The position numbers were made by a program, and so were the translations under genes. Below are positions 28,671 to 39,011 of a stretch of DNA of 64,000 nucleotides, piece after piece (position 1 is the stretch's first letter; each line of letters opens with the position of its first letter). The DNA is from Arthrobacter alpinus. GTDB lineage: Bacteria; Actinomycetota; Actinomycetes; Actinomycetales; Micrococcaceae. The notes under the pieces were generated by a model. That model was not told the DNA's origin. It did no database searches and saw only the letters and a list, made by a program, of their open reading frames with translations. The DNA lies in contig NZ_FNTV01000001.1 in assembly GCF_900105965.1 (NCBI RefSeq), positions 3,410,001-3,474,000 on the forward strand. The letters run 5' to 3'.

Positions 28671-29684
28671 ATGACTGACAAGCGCAGGGGCCTTGGTCGT
28701 GGATTGGGTGCCTTGATTCCCAGTTCATCTGGCGATGAGACGGGTAACTCTCTTCCAACTCGACCTGTTGACCTCTTTTTCCCTGAGCCCAAGGGGCGCA
28801 AGCCCGCTGCGACACCAACTAGGACGGCTAAGAAGGTTCCTGTGGCTGAGCCGCCCGAACTCGTTGAGGTTCCCGGGGCAACGTTCATGGAACTGCCGGT
28901 TGGGCAGATTCACCCGAACAGGAAGCAGCCTCGTACCGTCTTTGACGAAGACGATATGGCGGAATTGGTTCATTCAGTCCGTGAAATCGGTGTTCTGCAG
29001 CCGATTGTGGTGCGCAAGTCCACTGAAATCGGCGATCAGCCCTATGAATTGGTCATGGGTGAGCGCCGTTGGCGCGCGAGCCAGGCTGCCGGACTTGAGA
29101 CCATTCCGGTTATCGTCCGCGAAACCACTGATGACAATCTCCTTCGGGATGCTCTGCTTGAGAATTTGCACCGCAGTCAACTCAACCCTTTGGAAGAAGC
29201 GGCTGCCTACCAGCAACTTCTAGAAGACTTCGGTACCACTCACGAGCAGTTGGCTGACCGGATTGGCCGTTCACGTCCGCAGGTATCCAATACGCTCCGC
29301 TTGTTGAAACTCCCTGCTGTTGTTCAGCGGCGAGTTGCTGCTGGAGTTTTGTCAGCAGGACACGCACGTGCACTTCTGGCTCTCCCAGAGCCCGCTGCCA
29401 TGGAACAGCTTGCCCAAAAGATCGTGGCCGAAGGAATGTCGGTTAGGGCTACAGAAGAGGCCGTGCAGCTTTATCAAGCCGCCCCAAATGGACAGAAGCC
29501 CGCGGCAAAAACTCCGAGCCCGCGGCATGAACGCCTCGATTTCTTGGCTAGCTCTCTTGCGGACCGATTGGACACGAGTGTCAAAATCTCGCTGGGCGCC
29601 CGAAAGGGCAAAGTGAGTATCGAGTTCGCGTCGGTCGAGGATCTGAACCGAATCATGGATGTCTTGAGTCCGGGCAGCAATTAG
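28671..29684 (+). CDS. parB: Chromosome-partitioning protein ParB
   Basis: A 337-residue CTPase/DNA clamp that binds parS and is moved by ParA. The N-terminus KRRGLGRGLGALIPSS is the ParA-contacting basic motif. The CTP-binding region holds LVMGERRWRASQAAGL and DALLENLHRSQLNPLEEAAA. The helix-turn-helix is in RIGRSRPQVSNTLRLLKLP, and the C-terminal dimerisation domain ends VEDLNRIMDVLSPGSN. I chose ATG 28671 because GGAGGAAG at 28658–28665 is its ribosome-binding site and overlaps the alternative ATG at 28656. Confidence 0.97.
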   Translation: MTDKRRGLGRGLGALIPSSSGDETGNSLPTRPVDLFFPEPKGRKPAATPTRTAKKVPVAEPPELVEVPGATFMELPVGQIHPNRKQPRTVFDEDDMAELVHSVREIGVLQPIVVRKSTEIGDQPYELVMGERRWRASQAAGLETIPVIVRETTDDNLLRDALLENLHRSQLNPLEEAAAYQQLLEDFGTTHEQLADRIGRSRPQVSNTLRLLKLPAVVQRRVAAGVLSAGHARALLALPEPAAMEQLAQKIVAEGMSVRATEEAVQLYQAAPNGQKPAAKTPSPRHERLDFLASSLADRLDTSVKISLGARKGKVSIEFASVEDLNRIMDVLSPGSN

Positions 29685-29698
29685 TCCCACTCCGGTCG

Positions 29699-29732
29699 AA
29701 ATGGCAGTGTTTCACGTGAAACACTGCCATTT
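29699..29732. terminator. parS: parS site 2 inside a 34-base perfect palindrome after parB
   Basis: The consensus parS (TGTTTCACGTGAAACA, 29708–29723) is the centre of a perfect palindrome with 17-base arms (29699–29715 and 29716–29732), 14 bases after the parB stop. The next bases are GGCTTTT. The extended arms are not needed for ParB binding, so the element may also terminate parB transcription. Confidence 0.88.
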
Positions 29733-30020
29733 GGCTTTTAAGGACATTTCTCCAGGATTGATCCTAAGATTTAAATAGTTGTAGTGGAATTCTCTCTGGG
29801 CGGGGGAACCCTGTTGAAATTCCAAGACTGGTAACGATGGTCTGGGTTTGGCGATGAACTGCCACAGCGACGCAGGTGGCGAGTATCCGTGAAGTTTGTC
29901 CGGACAATCCGAATGGCTACCAGGATGGAATCGTTCCGGCTACGGTTCGAACGGGCAAGTGTTGGCAGGTGGCTGGTCTTTCCGCAACGATTGTCAGACT
30001 CTGAGCCGAGTCAGAATTTA

Positions 30021-30036
30021 TGTTTCACGTGAAACA
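30021..30036. promoter_or_regulatory. parS: parS site 3
   Basis: A perfect TGTTTCACGTGAAACA in the gene-poor region to the right of parB. Confidence 0.95.
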
Positions 30037-30487
30037 GGTGTCCGTGGATTCGCTTCAATCGGACGCGTGCCCTGAGCGGAGATGCCGAGATGAAGGTTAA
30101 CGGCCGGGGCACCCTATTTGGGGGAACGGTTCCGAGTTCATGATTGAGAAATGATCTTGTCTGCAATGAATCGTCCGCCAGGCGACGCTTTGATGATCGT
30201 ACGTATTGAATTAATGGATCGCACTGAGTTAGATATTCGAACACGTTAGCAGCCGATGTCTCCGACATGTGACCGTCTGCCTGGCACGCGGCAGGCGCCT
30301 TTCGGTTCCCGCTACCGTGTCGTTGTGGGTCAACTTTCCACTCGTGCCCCTCATCAATCGAACTGTTGCGAGTGCCGTAGATGCACCTCCGTCCACCCAA
30401 ATCTGGTACGAGACGTCTCACCTAGGAGTATGGCTGAATGCCCAGTTGAAAACTAAGTACAAATACGTGCTCTGTTCAGAAGGGCAA

Positions 30488-30503
30488 TGTTTCACGTGGA
30501 ACA
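30488..30503. promoter_or_regulatory. parS: parS-like site 4
   Basis: TGTTTCACGTGGAACA differs from the consensus at one base in the right half-site. Binding by ParB is likely weaker. Confidence 0.75.
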
Positions 30504-31918
30504 AGTTCAAACGGAGCCACTCGAGGGCGTGTTGCTGGAATTCAATTCACAGATGGCAGCGACGGATCGACGTCGTAAGGTGACGATCCGGCACCGCGGC
30601 GAGTATTGCCCAGCTAGCCGGATGGCGGAACAGGGTCATTGAAGGGCGGGGTCACGGCCAACGGCTGGCAGGTCTCGGCGGGCCCGCATGATGGTTTCCG
30701 GACACTAGTCTGATCATCGAGCTAAAGGGGGAGAGTTGCGCCCACGTGAAGTCAATTGCGACCCATGGTGTGCGCGGACCTACTCATTCGCCTTGAGGGC
30801 GCCCGTGATGGGCCCGCCGGGGCTGAAGTGGCTTCGGGCAGTCAGTGCGCGACAGGATCGCCAGAGGCCCCTCTGGGCGCTTCGGCTACTCATTGTTGAG
30901 TCTCGTTCAGGACGGGCGGCTCCTATCTGTGTGGCAAGGCGGATTTGGGGCCAGATAACGAGGAGGGGACCTTCCGAATCATCGATTGACGGCCGGGGCT
31001 TGGGGACCTTGGGGGCCATTTTGTTTCGAATAGAGGCACTTCGGAATACCTGGCGAATAGGAGAAGTGAGCTCGTAGTTTATGCAGTGGAATGCGGCCTT
31101 GCTGAAATGCAACGCGTGACTGGCGTTGGTGAAACCGTTCCTGACTTCAGCCGACGATGCACCTCACCCAAGGCGACGAGCTGGTCATCGCCTCTTGTTG
31201 AGATTGTTAGGTCTCTAAACGCCGGACCGTGGGGCGGCAGGATCCTTTGAGGCTGGCGCGAGTCCCTAGGCGGCACCTCAGGGGCGAGTGTCATATTCAT
31301 GCCCGATGGGCAAAGTCGCACCTCTTGACAGCTCGATACACCCGGACCGGGCATGGTGATGGAGCGCGGCCTGGGTACAGGGCGCCGTGCTGCCGAGCCG
31401 GCAGTTGGCAGCGAGTTCTATCCGATGTCCCTCCGCGCCTCGGACCTCTTGCGCCATGTCACGGCGGGGCGAACCAATTGAGCTGTGTCCTTTGGGTCGA
31501 GTCATCCAATGTGGCCGTCTGAAGAGAGGTTGCTGCGGAGCTCGGTGCGAGGAGGATAGTGGCCGTGAACGGCAAAACTAGGGATTCCCGCAGAGACCAA
31601 ACGTGATCCTTGGCCATCAGCCTCCAAATTTTCTAGCGCGTGGATTGAACGCAGCGCGGACCAAGGGGACTAGTCAGGCCCGGCTTTTGGCGAATGGCGT
31701 GTGCACATCGCACGCGTGGGGTTTTCTGCTGTGGTACTGGGATTTGGGGGAGCAATGGACTCCCTGCCGAGATCAACGCGGAAATTCTCGGTGAGCGTCC
31801 CTCCGACGTTCTTCCTTTCAGCATGGCTCCGGCCATGTTGAGCCGGAAACCATTTTCTACCGGTCCTGTGTTGGGCGCACCCAATTGAAGTTCACTTCTG
31901 GATGTGGCGCCATAGCTA

Positions 31919-32149
31919 CTAGCGGGGATGAGGCCTGCCCTGGGCTGGCATCTCGCAGAAGGTCACGTCGAAGAGGATCCCCAATTGGACGTTACTGCAA
32001 CGCTGATCTGATGTGACCAGTGTCTGGTTGCGCCGGGTTTCCTCGGCGCGTTTCAGGACATAGTAGACCCTTGAGGCCGGATCATTCAGCGCCACGAGCA
32101 TGGAGAGGAAGGACGCCAGCGTGGAGTTCCACTTTGAAGGGACGACCAC
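31919..32149 (-). pseudogene. IS110-family transposase C-terminal remnant
   Basis: The 76-codon frame matches the C-terminal end of IS110-type transposases. DPASRVYYVLKRAEETRRNQ (residues 23–42) corresponds to the usual D-P-x-S-R-x-Y/F-Y-x-x-K-R-A-E-G-K-R-H-x-Q motif, and ILFDVTFCEMP to LRDGTxYEP. The DEDD catalytic domain and the Ser-Gly motif are absent. The fragment cannot be active. Confidence 0.6.
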
Positions 32150-32974
32150 ATCGAATCGACGGCACGGACGGCTAGGCTATCGGAGACGAGATGGATGCAG
32201 CAGGTAAGAAGCCCCGCGCCTTTGAATTCCACTCAGGTGACTTTGAGGGCGGGGTTTGTTGTGGACCTCTCGTCAGCCGCTGGCACGGCGGTTGGGAACA
32301 GGTGGAGAGGGCCGGCCTCCACCAGACTTGGATCTGGGTGAGTAGCCGCGGATCCTGTTGGAATTGACCGTGGCTTGTTTGGGCTGGTCGTTGTCAAAAC
32401 CGCACAGCACCGGGAGTTCGGCAGTTTACTCATCGGAGACGACGATGAACGTCAGTGGATTCGGAAGCGACTCCAGACAACTTTGGCACTGGTCGCAGCA
32501 GGTCTGCCCTCGGTCTTGACCCCGTCGGGGTCCCGGCCCGCGTTGAGGGCTGACCCACGAGTAGCAGCGCGAAGCCATTGCCCCTACCAGAACAGGCGTT
32601 GGCCTGTAGGGTTTCGTTGTCCAAAGGCAACGCGCGCTAGTGAATCCTGTGGCCGTTGCGGTCTATGGCGGTGGTAAGGCGATAGCTTTCCTGGCGCAAA
32701 AAACAACGAAGATATCGACATCCCCGTGACTCTTGATCAACTCGAATCTTCCAGGAATTGTCCTTTGAGATGTTGGCTAGCTAGTCCTGCGGCGACAGGG
32801 CCCTCGCATCTTTGGTCGCAGCCAACGTGCTCACGTCATTTGCCCTTGCCGGGACTCTGGTTTCGGTGCATTAGGCTGTTGGATCTTCAGGGTCGATGAT
32901 CGGTGTTGTGGTCGCCAATCGTGATTTGTTGTTACCTCCTGTATCGCGCAGTTCCCGGGTCTGCGTCGTCGCAC

Positions 32975-32986
32975 GGGGGGGGGGGG
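32975..32986. repeat. Run of twelve G
   Basis: An uninterrupted G12 homopolymer inside the decayed region. It is not within a gene. Such tracts slip during replication and are also prone to sequencing error. Confidence 0.85.
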
Positions 32987-33139
32987 CAAGGCAGCTGGGA
33001 TCAGCATCGAGTATGCGTCGGGGGATCCAGCGGATCATCGCTTGCACCAACCGAGGAGGACCACCCGTGTGATTTGTGGTCCGGCACCTAGGGCAGAGGT
33101 TGGGCCAAGGGAAGGCGGGATGAAGCCCTCCCGTACAAC

Positions 33140-34060
33140 CGTAGACCTGCTCGGTGGGAGGTGGGTGCACTCCAAGGCGCGGCCGCGGTCCCTGCCTGGT
33201 TGCCCTGGGAAAACGCAACGGCACTGGGCGGGGGGAAGTTGCCTATGCGACCAGCGCGCTGGCCGACGCACCGGGCACTGAGATTCACTTGCTGTCGCCG
33301 AAGGATTCGGAGTCGAATGGCGTGGCGGAACGGATTGACTGGTTCTTCCTCCGAGGGGTCTTACCCAACCTGGACATCCTTGACCTAGATGACTTCAACG
33401 ACCAGCTCGATGCCTCGCTACGAAGACCAACGCCCGCTGGACCAGATCCCGGCACAGAACGGACAAACGAGGGCTAGGTCCCAGATATTCACCGACCCGG
33501 CCCTCGTCGCCAGAGTGGCTGTGGTCCGTCGCGACAATCGTATTGTCCATACCAGGCCACCGGGGTAGGTTCTCTGGCAGGAACGTTTTCTCTCCGCCGA
33601 GGGCGATGTTTGCGGAGTCGTAGCCGCCAGCGACACCCGCAAGATCGCCGGGGTAGCCGGATGAGCACTCTGACGCCAAGGAGGGTAAGGACATTGAATA
33701 TAACGCCCGCGCCCATCGGTCTCCACGGATCGAGACGGATACCGGGACCTCGCCGATACCTCGAGAGCTGCCGGGTGGACCACAAGGAGTACCTGATCAC
33801 CCACCTAGGCCCCGCCTGAGTGGCCCGCAACTGGGGCAGAGAGCTGCCGAGCTGGCCAAACTACGCCGCCACAAACACCCGTCAGTTGATGAAGAAGCAA
33901 CATTCCATTCGACCAGACCTACGCGACCCTGCACTTCCATCTCGTCTCCTCCCGGTAGGAGCGGGCCTTGCTGATCTTGGCCAGCAGCCAAGTCGTGGGC
34001 CGCTGGGCCGAGGTGAACGGTGATGCCACAATCGCCTCCTAGTTCTTACGGCACTTGAGA
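33140..34060 (+). pseudogene. IS21-family element remnant (IstA and IstB pieces)
   Basis: In one frame (about 33250–33420) the peptide PKDSESNGVAERIDWFFLRG followed by LPNLDILDLDDFNDQLDASL follows the IstA pattern D-x-E-x-K/N-G-x-x-E-R ... F/V-L-P-x-x-x-x-x-x-x-D-F-N-x-Q-L-x-x-x-L. A preceding frame holds WENATALGGGK, like the IstA W-D-N-E-x-A-I-G-x-x-x-x-G-K. Further on (about 33966–34038), LLILASSQVVGRWAEVNGDA resembles the IstB ATPase C-terminus (V-T-S-N-x-x-F-x-x-W-G-x-x-F-G-D), followed by a stop. Frameshifts and stops separate the pieces, and the IstB P-loop is missing. Confidence 0.55.
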
Positions 34061-34587
34061 GCGGAGCTCCCACAGTGCGGATCCTGCCCAAGGGCAGAAC
34101 CGTGCGTCGCGCTTACCTTGCACGGACACATAGTGGTGACACTTCATCACTTGGCGGGTAGGAGAACGTCCGTCGACGATGTGTCGTCACAAGCCAAGGA
34201 ACGAGAGGTCATGAGGAGCACCAGCACTGGCGGTTACTGTGTGCCATTGCGCGCACATCAGATTCCCAGGGATACAGATCAGGAATGCCCCGAAGGTGGA
34301 GCGATGACGGCTGGCTCTGGCTGCAGATCTAGGGCCTTGGGATGCTGGCCGTCATCCGTGGTGCATGCCGGACTCGAAGGGATCGGTACCGATGGGGAAC
34401 CGAGTCGTACCAAGATAGGGCCAGAGCTGCACTCAATGGGTGGGCTCACTTCGAGGGGAGTGGCTCGCACTTCACATTCGACGCCGGGACAGCAGTGATA
34501 TCACAGCGCGACTACGCAGGTGCTTGTCTCCTCCGAAAGAGGGGCTACGGCTTCCAACCCAATAGAAGGCTCTGGAGGCCGGATGAA

Positions 34588-35391
34588 TCACCATGCTGAC
34601 GGCTGTCGGTGATGGTTGAAAAGTAAGATGCTCTGACGGCTGCGGAGTCCATTTGGGTCTCTTTCGAGGCTAGTTGCCAGGAGCTGGCGGGGTCGTAGAA
34701 ACAGACAGGAATCGAAGTGCGCCGGGTGAAGTCCCGGTAACAGCCGGCTGGCGACTTCTGCCGTACGGTCTTTGATCATGATCATGGCGGGGAAGCGTTT
34801 CATACGGTGCCCTGTGTGGCGCCGTGGCTGGCGGCCTGTTCGTCCGGTGCGCAGTAAGAGGACAGGGCCGTTAGCCAGGTCCAGGCTTCGGCGACCGTAC
34901 AGTGACTGATAAATGGTCTCCGGTACGAGCTTCACCTCGTGTCCACTAGGGTAATCAGCATGCAGCCGTTTGCCGATCTGGCGTGAGCTCCACCGTTGAT
35001 TCAGGTGATCGCGCACTAGCCCCTGCAACGATGAGTTGCCAACAATCTTCCCTGCATGTTGACTGCAGCGTCGACGACCTGCACTCCGCTGGGCGGCATT
35101 TGCCGGAAGGCTCATGTAAGTTCCGCGGATCTTTCTGCTCACAGTCGACGGACTGAGCCCAGGCTCCCTGGCAACCGCGCGAATGCCAAACCGGGCATGC
35201 AATATGTCAGTGTTCGCGGCACGATCATCCTCAGACAGAAATTGAGCTGAGTCCACCGCTGGGCGATGTCCAGAGATGCGAGGGTACTTCTTGATGATCC
35301 CTGACGTGGAGATGACCCTGTGACCGTAGCGGCAGCGAGTGCCCGAACTACGGCTGATTCCTACAATCCTGCAGTCTTCGGAATTTCCCAC
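34588..35391 (-). pseudogene. IS30-family transposase remnant lacking the catalytic core
   Basis: A 267-codon frame whose residues 51–220 resemble the IS30 N-terminal half. LSEDDRAANTDILHARFGIR is followed by the helix-turn-helix VAREPGLSPSTVSRKIRG. WSSRQIGKRLHADYPSG, then PETIYQSLYG, and RFPAMIMIKDRTAEVASRLLPG follow. Right where the catalytic HWEGDLI segment should follow, the sequence diverges (about 34730), so the DDE core is lost. Several substitutions in the helix-turn-helix also suggest age. I could not define terminal inverted repeats. Confidence 0.7.
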
Positions 35392-35780
35392 CCCAGTTTC
35401 AATAAAAGATCATAGTGAGCACGCGCGGCGTTCTCAGCAGGAGCACCCCGCGACTTTCTTGCTCTCTTCATGTTTGCCAACTGCAACTCCTAAGGATGCG
35501 GGTGAAGTAATGACGACTGGACGTCAAGGAATGCGGCTGCAAATTTTCAGGACGGCGTGGGCACTTGAATTTCTGGGTACCGGTATTCGGGGGACGCAAG
35601 GATTCCTTGGGGTTTGCCCTTGTCGATGTAGTTAGTTCCCTTGAGCAGGACCGAGTGGGGTGGCTAGTGGAGTCGCGTTCCAGTCTTCTTGAAGTGTCGT
35701 GTTGCCCGGATGGTACTGGTAGACACGATCGGTGCCGGCGGCTGTTTGAGGAGGAACGTGTGCAGGGTGTGGCGGAAGCG

Positions 35781-36270
35781 TTAGTTCTTGCTCAGGGTGG
35801 TTGCTTTGTAGGGTTTGCGCGTGAACGGTTCCACGCCTGAGGGCTTCAACAATCCCACCAGCACTCCGCGTCTGCCACGCCTGCAGCGGCCCAAAGCCAT
35901 GTCGTCGTCGGAGAGGAACTCTTGGGCTGCCCGTGGTGTTCCAGCACTATTCTTTGCGACCCTGATGGCCACCTCGCTGGTCTCGCCTGAGGCGACTAGC
36001 GAGGCCACCGTCAGGCGTGAATGGTCATCGATGATCTGAAAGGTCAGCACCTGGGCAGAGGTGAAAATCCTCCCAACGGTCGAGACGGAAGCGGTTTTCA
36101 CTCCCTGGCGTTCGAGCGTGGCGACCACGCTCAGTGGACCGTGGTCCCAGCCCGATTTCCCTAGCGCCGCCCGGGTCGCCAGCAACAGCAGCACCCTGGG
36201 TCACTGCCAGGTCCCTGACTTCGCAGAACCGCGCCCGCGAGACCTTGTGCCTCCTGCAGAACATCGACAC
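35781..36270 (-). pseudogene. IS481-family transposase remnant (frameshifted, internal deletion)
   Basis: The N-terminal part reads in one frame (FCRRHKVSRARFCEVRDLAV, to about 36180) and continues in another (LLLATRAALGKSGWDHGPLS, then VVATLERQG). After VSTVGRIFTS the catalytic-domain strand containing the first Asp is missing, and the sequence resumes at FQIIDDHSRLTVASLVASGE. LSDDDMAL, RRGRRGVLVGLL and GVEPFTRKPYKATT follow, all recognisable IS481 motifs. The frame stops before the R-F-H-Q-T motif. It is inactive. Confidence 0.7.
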
Positions 36271-36653
36271 GGCCCGGGAGGGGGATCAGCACGCCAACTG
36301 ACAACGGCAATGCGGTCTCTCGGAGCAGCATTCAATGCGGTCACGTACAGAGACAACGCTGGAACGGTCCACGATCTCATGAGATATTCGTGTCCAATAC
36401 ATCATGAGTCCTCACACCAAGGAATGCAGCGTTCAAGGCGAAAGCTGGTTGCTTGTGGCCACGATTACGCGGGCAGGACGCCTAATGGGATTTCACAGGG
36501 AATCGATGCGATGGACGAGAAAGGTGCCCAATGATGGACTGAAATGACGTCTCCAAGGACGGGGCGTTGGGATCTCTGCTCAGCGATTCACGCAAACGTG
36601 CTCGGCTCGGTTGTGGCTCCTCGGGCAGGTAAACCGATCGGGGGCTCGTTGGG

Positions 36654-36669
36654 TGTTTCACGTGAAACG
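36654..36669. promoter_or_regulatory. parS: parS-like site 5
   Basis: TGTTTCACGTGAAACG matches the parS consensus except for the last base. It lies between the IS481 and DUF222/HNH remnants. Confidence 0.85.
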
Positions 36670-36857
36670 ATTGGCTGTCCAGCAACTTGGCTTCCTGCAA
36701 TCTCAGGGATTCCTGCCGGTAGAAGGGCGTGCCCGGAATCTAGAACATGGGGATTCAAACGTTCCTACTCGACACTATCGGGGTAGTTACCAGCCGGAGG
36801 CTCTGGACAATTTGTCCCATTCGAGTACTCGTCAGGCTCCGGAAATTGATCTGAGCG

Positions 36858-38117
36858 TTACTCGCCGGCACGGATCTTGTCATCCTTGAAATGTCGGAGC
36901 AAATGATGATGAAGACATAGCGATTCAAGATTGTCGAAAGTGGTGCCGCCACTCTGGAAGTTCACAATATGGTCAACTTCTGAGGTTGCTGCCTTCGCCA
37001 TGCAACCCGGGAATTGGCAATATTCACCCCTGATTCGCAGCATGGTCCGCATCGCCTAGGTGATTCTGTGGCGGCCCGGAGCCATATCGAGCGGCCGTTT
37101 GCTGATGGGATCTGTCAAGACCCTATACATAGACGCGTCTTTCTCAGTGAGGCGCGTGGCAACCTCCATGTTGCTGGGCCCGACGCCTTCCATCCAGGCT
37201 GGCTCGTTGCTCACCCCTAGGAGATACAAAGCGGATATTAGTACTACCGGCATGGCTTGTGGGAGCGGCCGGCCACACCACCCCCGTAGAAGCGGAGCCA
37301 CGTGGTTCAGTAGATGTTAGTGGCGGTGACAGATCCGGCGGTTTGGAGGAGGGGTGCCAGTCGGGGAGGTTGCGAACGTCCGGATCCATGAAAGCTGGAT
37401 CATCAAATACAGGGGTCTGCCACGAGTAAATGATGGTTCTGCCACGACAAGGACCGGAACCGTACTCGTCGTCAGGCGGTTCCTGATCCGTATGGACGGT
37501 GGGTGAGGCCTAATTGGATGTTTGCTGAGCACTAGCGTCGGCGCGTAGCTGGGTTAGTGTCCGCCGTTCGTGTGGCCCCTGAGATGCCCGGGCGGTGAGC
37601 GTACATTGATCCCAGATGCCTTCGAGTGTGGGGACGGGGCATAGAAACTGAGCCACGACATACCGTCTCGGGATCTGCTGACGCGCAGGGACCTGTCGGC
37701 GTAAGCTCGACGAGTGCGGTGGACTATGGTCTCCGGGTGTGCGCGTTCACGTCGACGTCGGGCCATTTCGCGGAAACTGTTGAGGTGAGCATCGCGAGCC
37801 TTGGCCATAAGTAGCTCGTCGAAGGCATCGATGCCTTCTTGGGCGGTTTCGGCTGCATGAAGCAAGCAGGTCTGTTCCGCGATAATGACCGCGAAGTCCC
37901 AACCGAGTTCGCCACATTCGATGGCAGCCAATGTAGAAGTCAGATCACGCACCAAGGCGCCGAACTGAACCTTGAGGCGCTCAGCGGCACCCTCGGCGAC
38001 GTGGAGAGCGCCTGCCAGTTCAGCCTTGATTGCGGCGAGTGAGTTGGCCTGCTGCCAGGGGTCGAGCGTGAGGATCGATCCCTCGAAAGCCACGGATGAT
38101 TGGAGATTCTCCACCAA
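36858..38117 (-). pseudogene. DUF222/HNH endonuclease, broken
   Basis: The pieces read in order on the minus strand. The first is an N-terminal DUF222 segment (37554–38117; ALVRDLTSTLAAIECGELGW, LLMAKARDAHLNSFREMARR). A short shifted piece TLTQLRADA follows (about 37536–37562), then a middle piece (37056–37301; GVGPSNMEVATRLTEKDASM, then YRVLTDPISKRPLD). An in-frame TAG at 37058–37056 precedes the HNH domain (36858–37052; YCQFPGCMAKAATSEVDHIV, then LCLHHHLLRH). Frameshifts plus a nonsense codon and a lost C-terminus make it a pseudogene. DUF222/HNH genes are often multicopy and mobile-associated in Micrococcaceae. Confidence 0.78.
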
Positions 38118-38462
38118 GACGGCGACCCTGGCGGCACAGCGATTCTGATGTTTCTTCGAAGCTGCAATGGCGTCGGTGCAATCGTCGATCAGACCTCTGG
38201 CAGGAAATCCATTGTGAGGATATCAGCGGACAGCGGGCAACTATTGGGACTGCGATTCCAGCGATGCCCTCCGCCAGAGAAACTGTGGCGGTTGAACCTT
38301 CCCGATCGTTCGGGAAATTCAAAGAACTGCCCTTAGCTACCTTCCTGTCATTAGGTACTAGTAGTTAAATGTCAAGGTATTAATATGTGTATATATATTC
38401 CACCTGACTAATTGATGGAATGAAGCCGCCGTTCGAACACAAAGACGGCGCGCCGCCAACAC

Positions 38463-38478
38463 GGTTTCACGTGAAACC
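38463..38478. promoter_or_regulatory. parS: parS-like site 6
   Basis: The 14-base parS core GTTTCACGTGAAAC is intact at 38464–38477, with both outer bases changed symmetrically. The surrounding palindrome extends to 20 bases (38461–38480). It marks the right edge of the decayed region, upstream-facing to the trxA terminator. Confidence 0.75.
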
Positions 38479-38593
38479 GTCAAAGGGTGGTATTTCGACG
38501 ACTTCAGCACCAAAGAAGAGTGAAACCACGGATACACAGCAAGAATTTTTGACGCTTAGAATCAATCTGGGAGAAGCCAGAAAGTACGGCTTA

Positions 38594-38632
38594 AAAAGCT
38601 GTGGACCGGACAATGTCCGATCCACAGCTTTT
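38594..38632 (-). terminator. Terminator of the trxB–trxA unit
   Basis: Stem AAAAGCTGTGGA / TCCACAGCTTTT with an inner CGGAC/GTCCG stem, giving TTTT at the 3' side on the minus strand. It lies 37 bases past the trxA stop. Confidence 0.85.
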
Positions 38633-38668
38633 ATGATTAGCAGCGGCCCATTGGGCCAAATGCGGCGT

Positions 38669-38995
38669 CTACTTCAAGACGTCTGCAAATTCCTTCTCGA
38701 AGTACTGCTTGGGGCGTGCACCGATAACGGTACCAGTGACCTCGCCACCCTGGAACAGGTATACAGCGGGGATTGAGGTAATTCCGTACTTGGCGGAGAT
38801 GCCAGGATTGGCATCAACATCAACCTTCACGACCTCAACCTTGTCCGAGTACTCAACCGAGATCTCATCGAGGATGGGACCAAGTTTGCGGCACGGCCCG
38901 CACCACTCGGCCCAGAAGTCCACAATGACAGGCTTCTCAGAATTCAAGACGGTGTCGTCGAATGTTGCATCTGTTGCGCTCTTTGCGTTGCTCAT
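38669..38995 (-). CDS. trxA: Thioredoxin
   Basis: A 108-residue thioredoxin with the active site WAEWCGPCRKLGP (Cys32, Cys35) and the cis-proline region ITSIPAVYLFQGG. It reduces protein disulfides using electrons from the thioredoxin reductase encoded 16 bases upstream. Length and motifs are standard. Confidence 0.97.
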   Translation of the reverse strand: MSNAKSATDATFDDTVLNSEKPVIVDFWAEWCGPCRKLGPILDEISVEYSDKVEVVKVDVDANPGISAKYGITSIPAVYLFQGGEVTGTVIGARPKQYFEKEFADVLK

Positions 38996-39011
38996 AGCGA
39001 ACTACTTTCTC

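Larger units (their letters stand above)
29733..38593. other. Decayed, gene-free region between parB and trxA
   Basis: Nearly 9 kb without an intact gene. Only transposase and nuclease remnants (separate entries) and parS sites can be identified. Sub-stretches 29733–31918, 32150–33140, 34061–34587, 35392–35780 and 36271–36857 contain only short frames in all six phases, with no domain-like protein, tRNA or strong repeat that I can see. One loose inverted repeat (AGCCCCGC with GCGGGGTT, about 32213–32260) resembles a terminator. In most actinobacteria parB and trxA are close or separated by one to a few genes, so insertion followed by decay is the likely history. Confidence 0.8.

Noticed and set aside
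30011..30421. A 136-codon minus-strand frame beginning near parS site 3
   Set aside because: It has no domain-like features and no ribosome-binding site. Its apparent start of FHVKH-like residues is just parS read in that frame.
30736..31077. A 113-codon plus-strand frame in the gene desert
   Set aside because: Composition is typical of random GC-rich translation (Arg/Trp/Gly-rich), with no homology that I can recognise. I treat it as non-coding.
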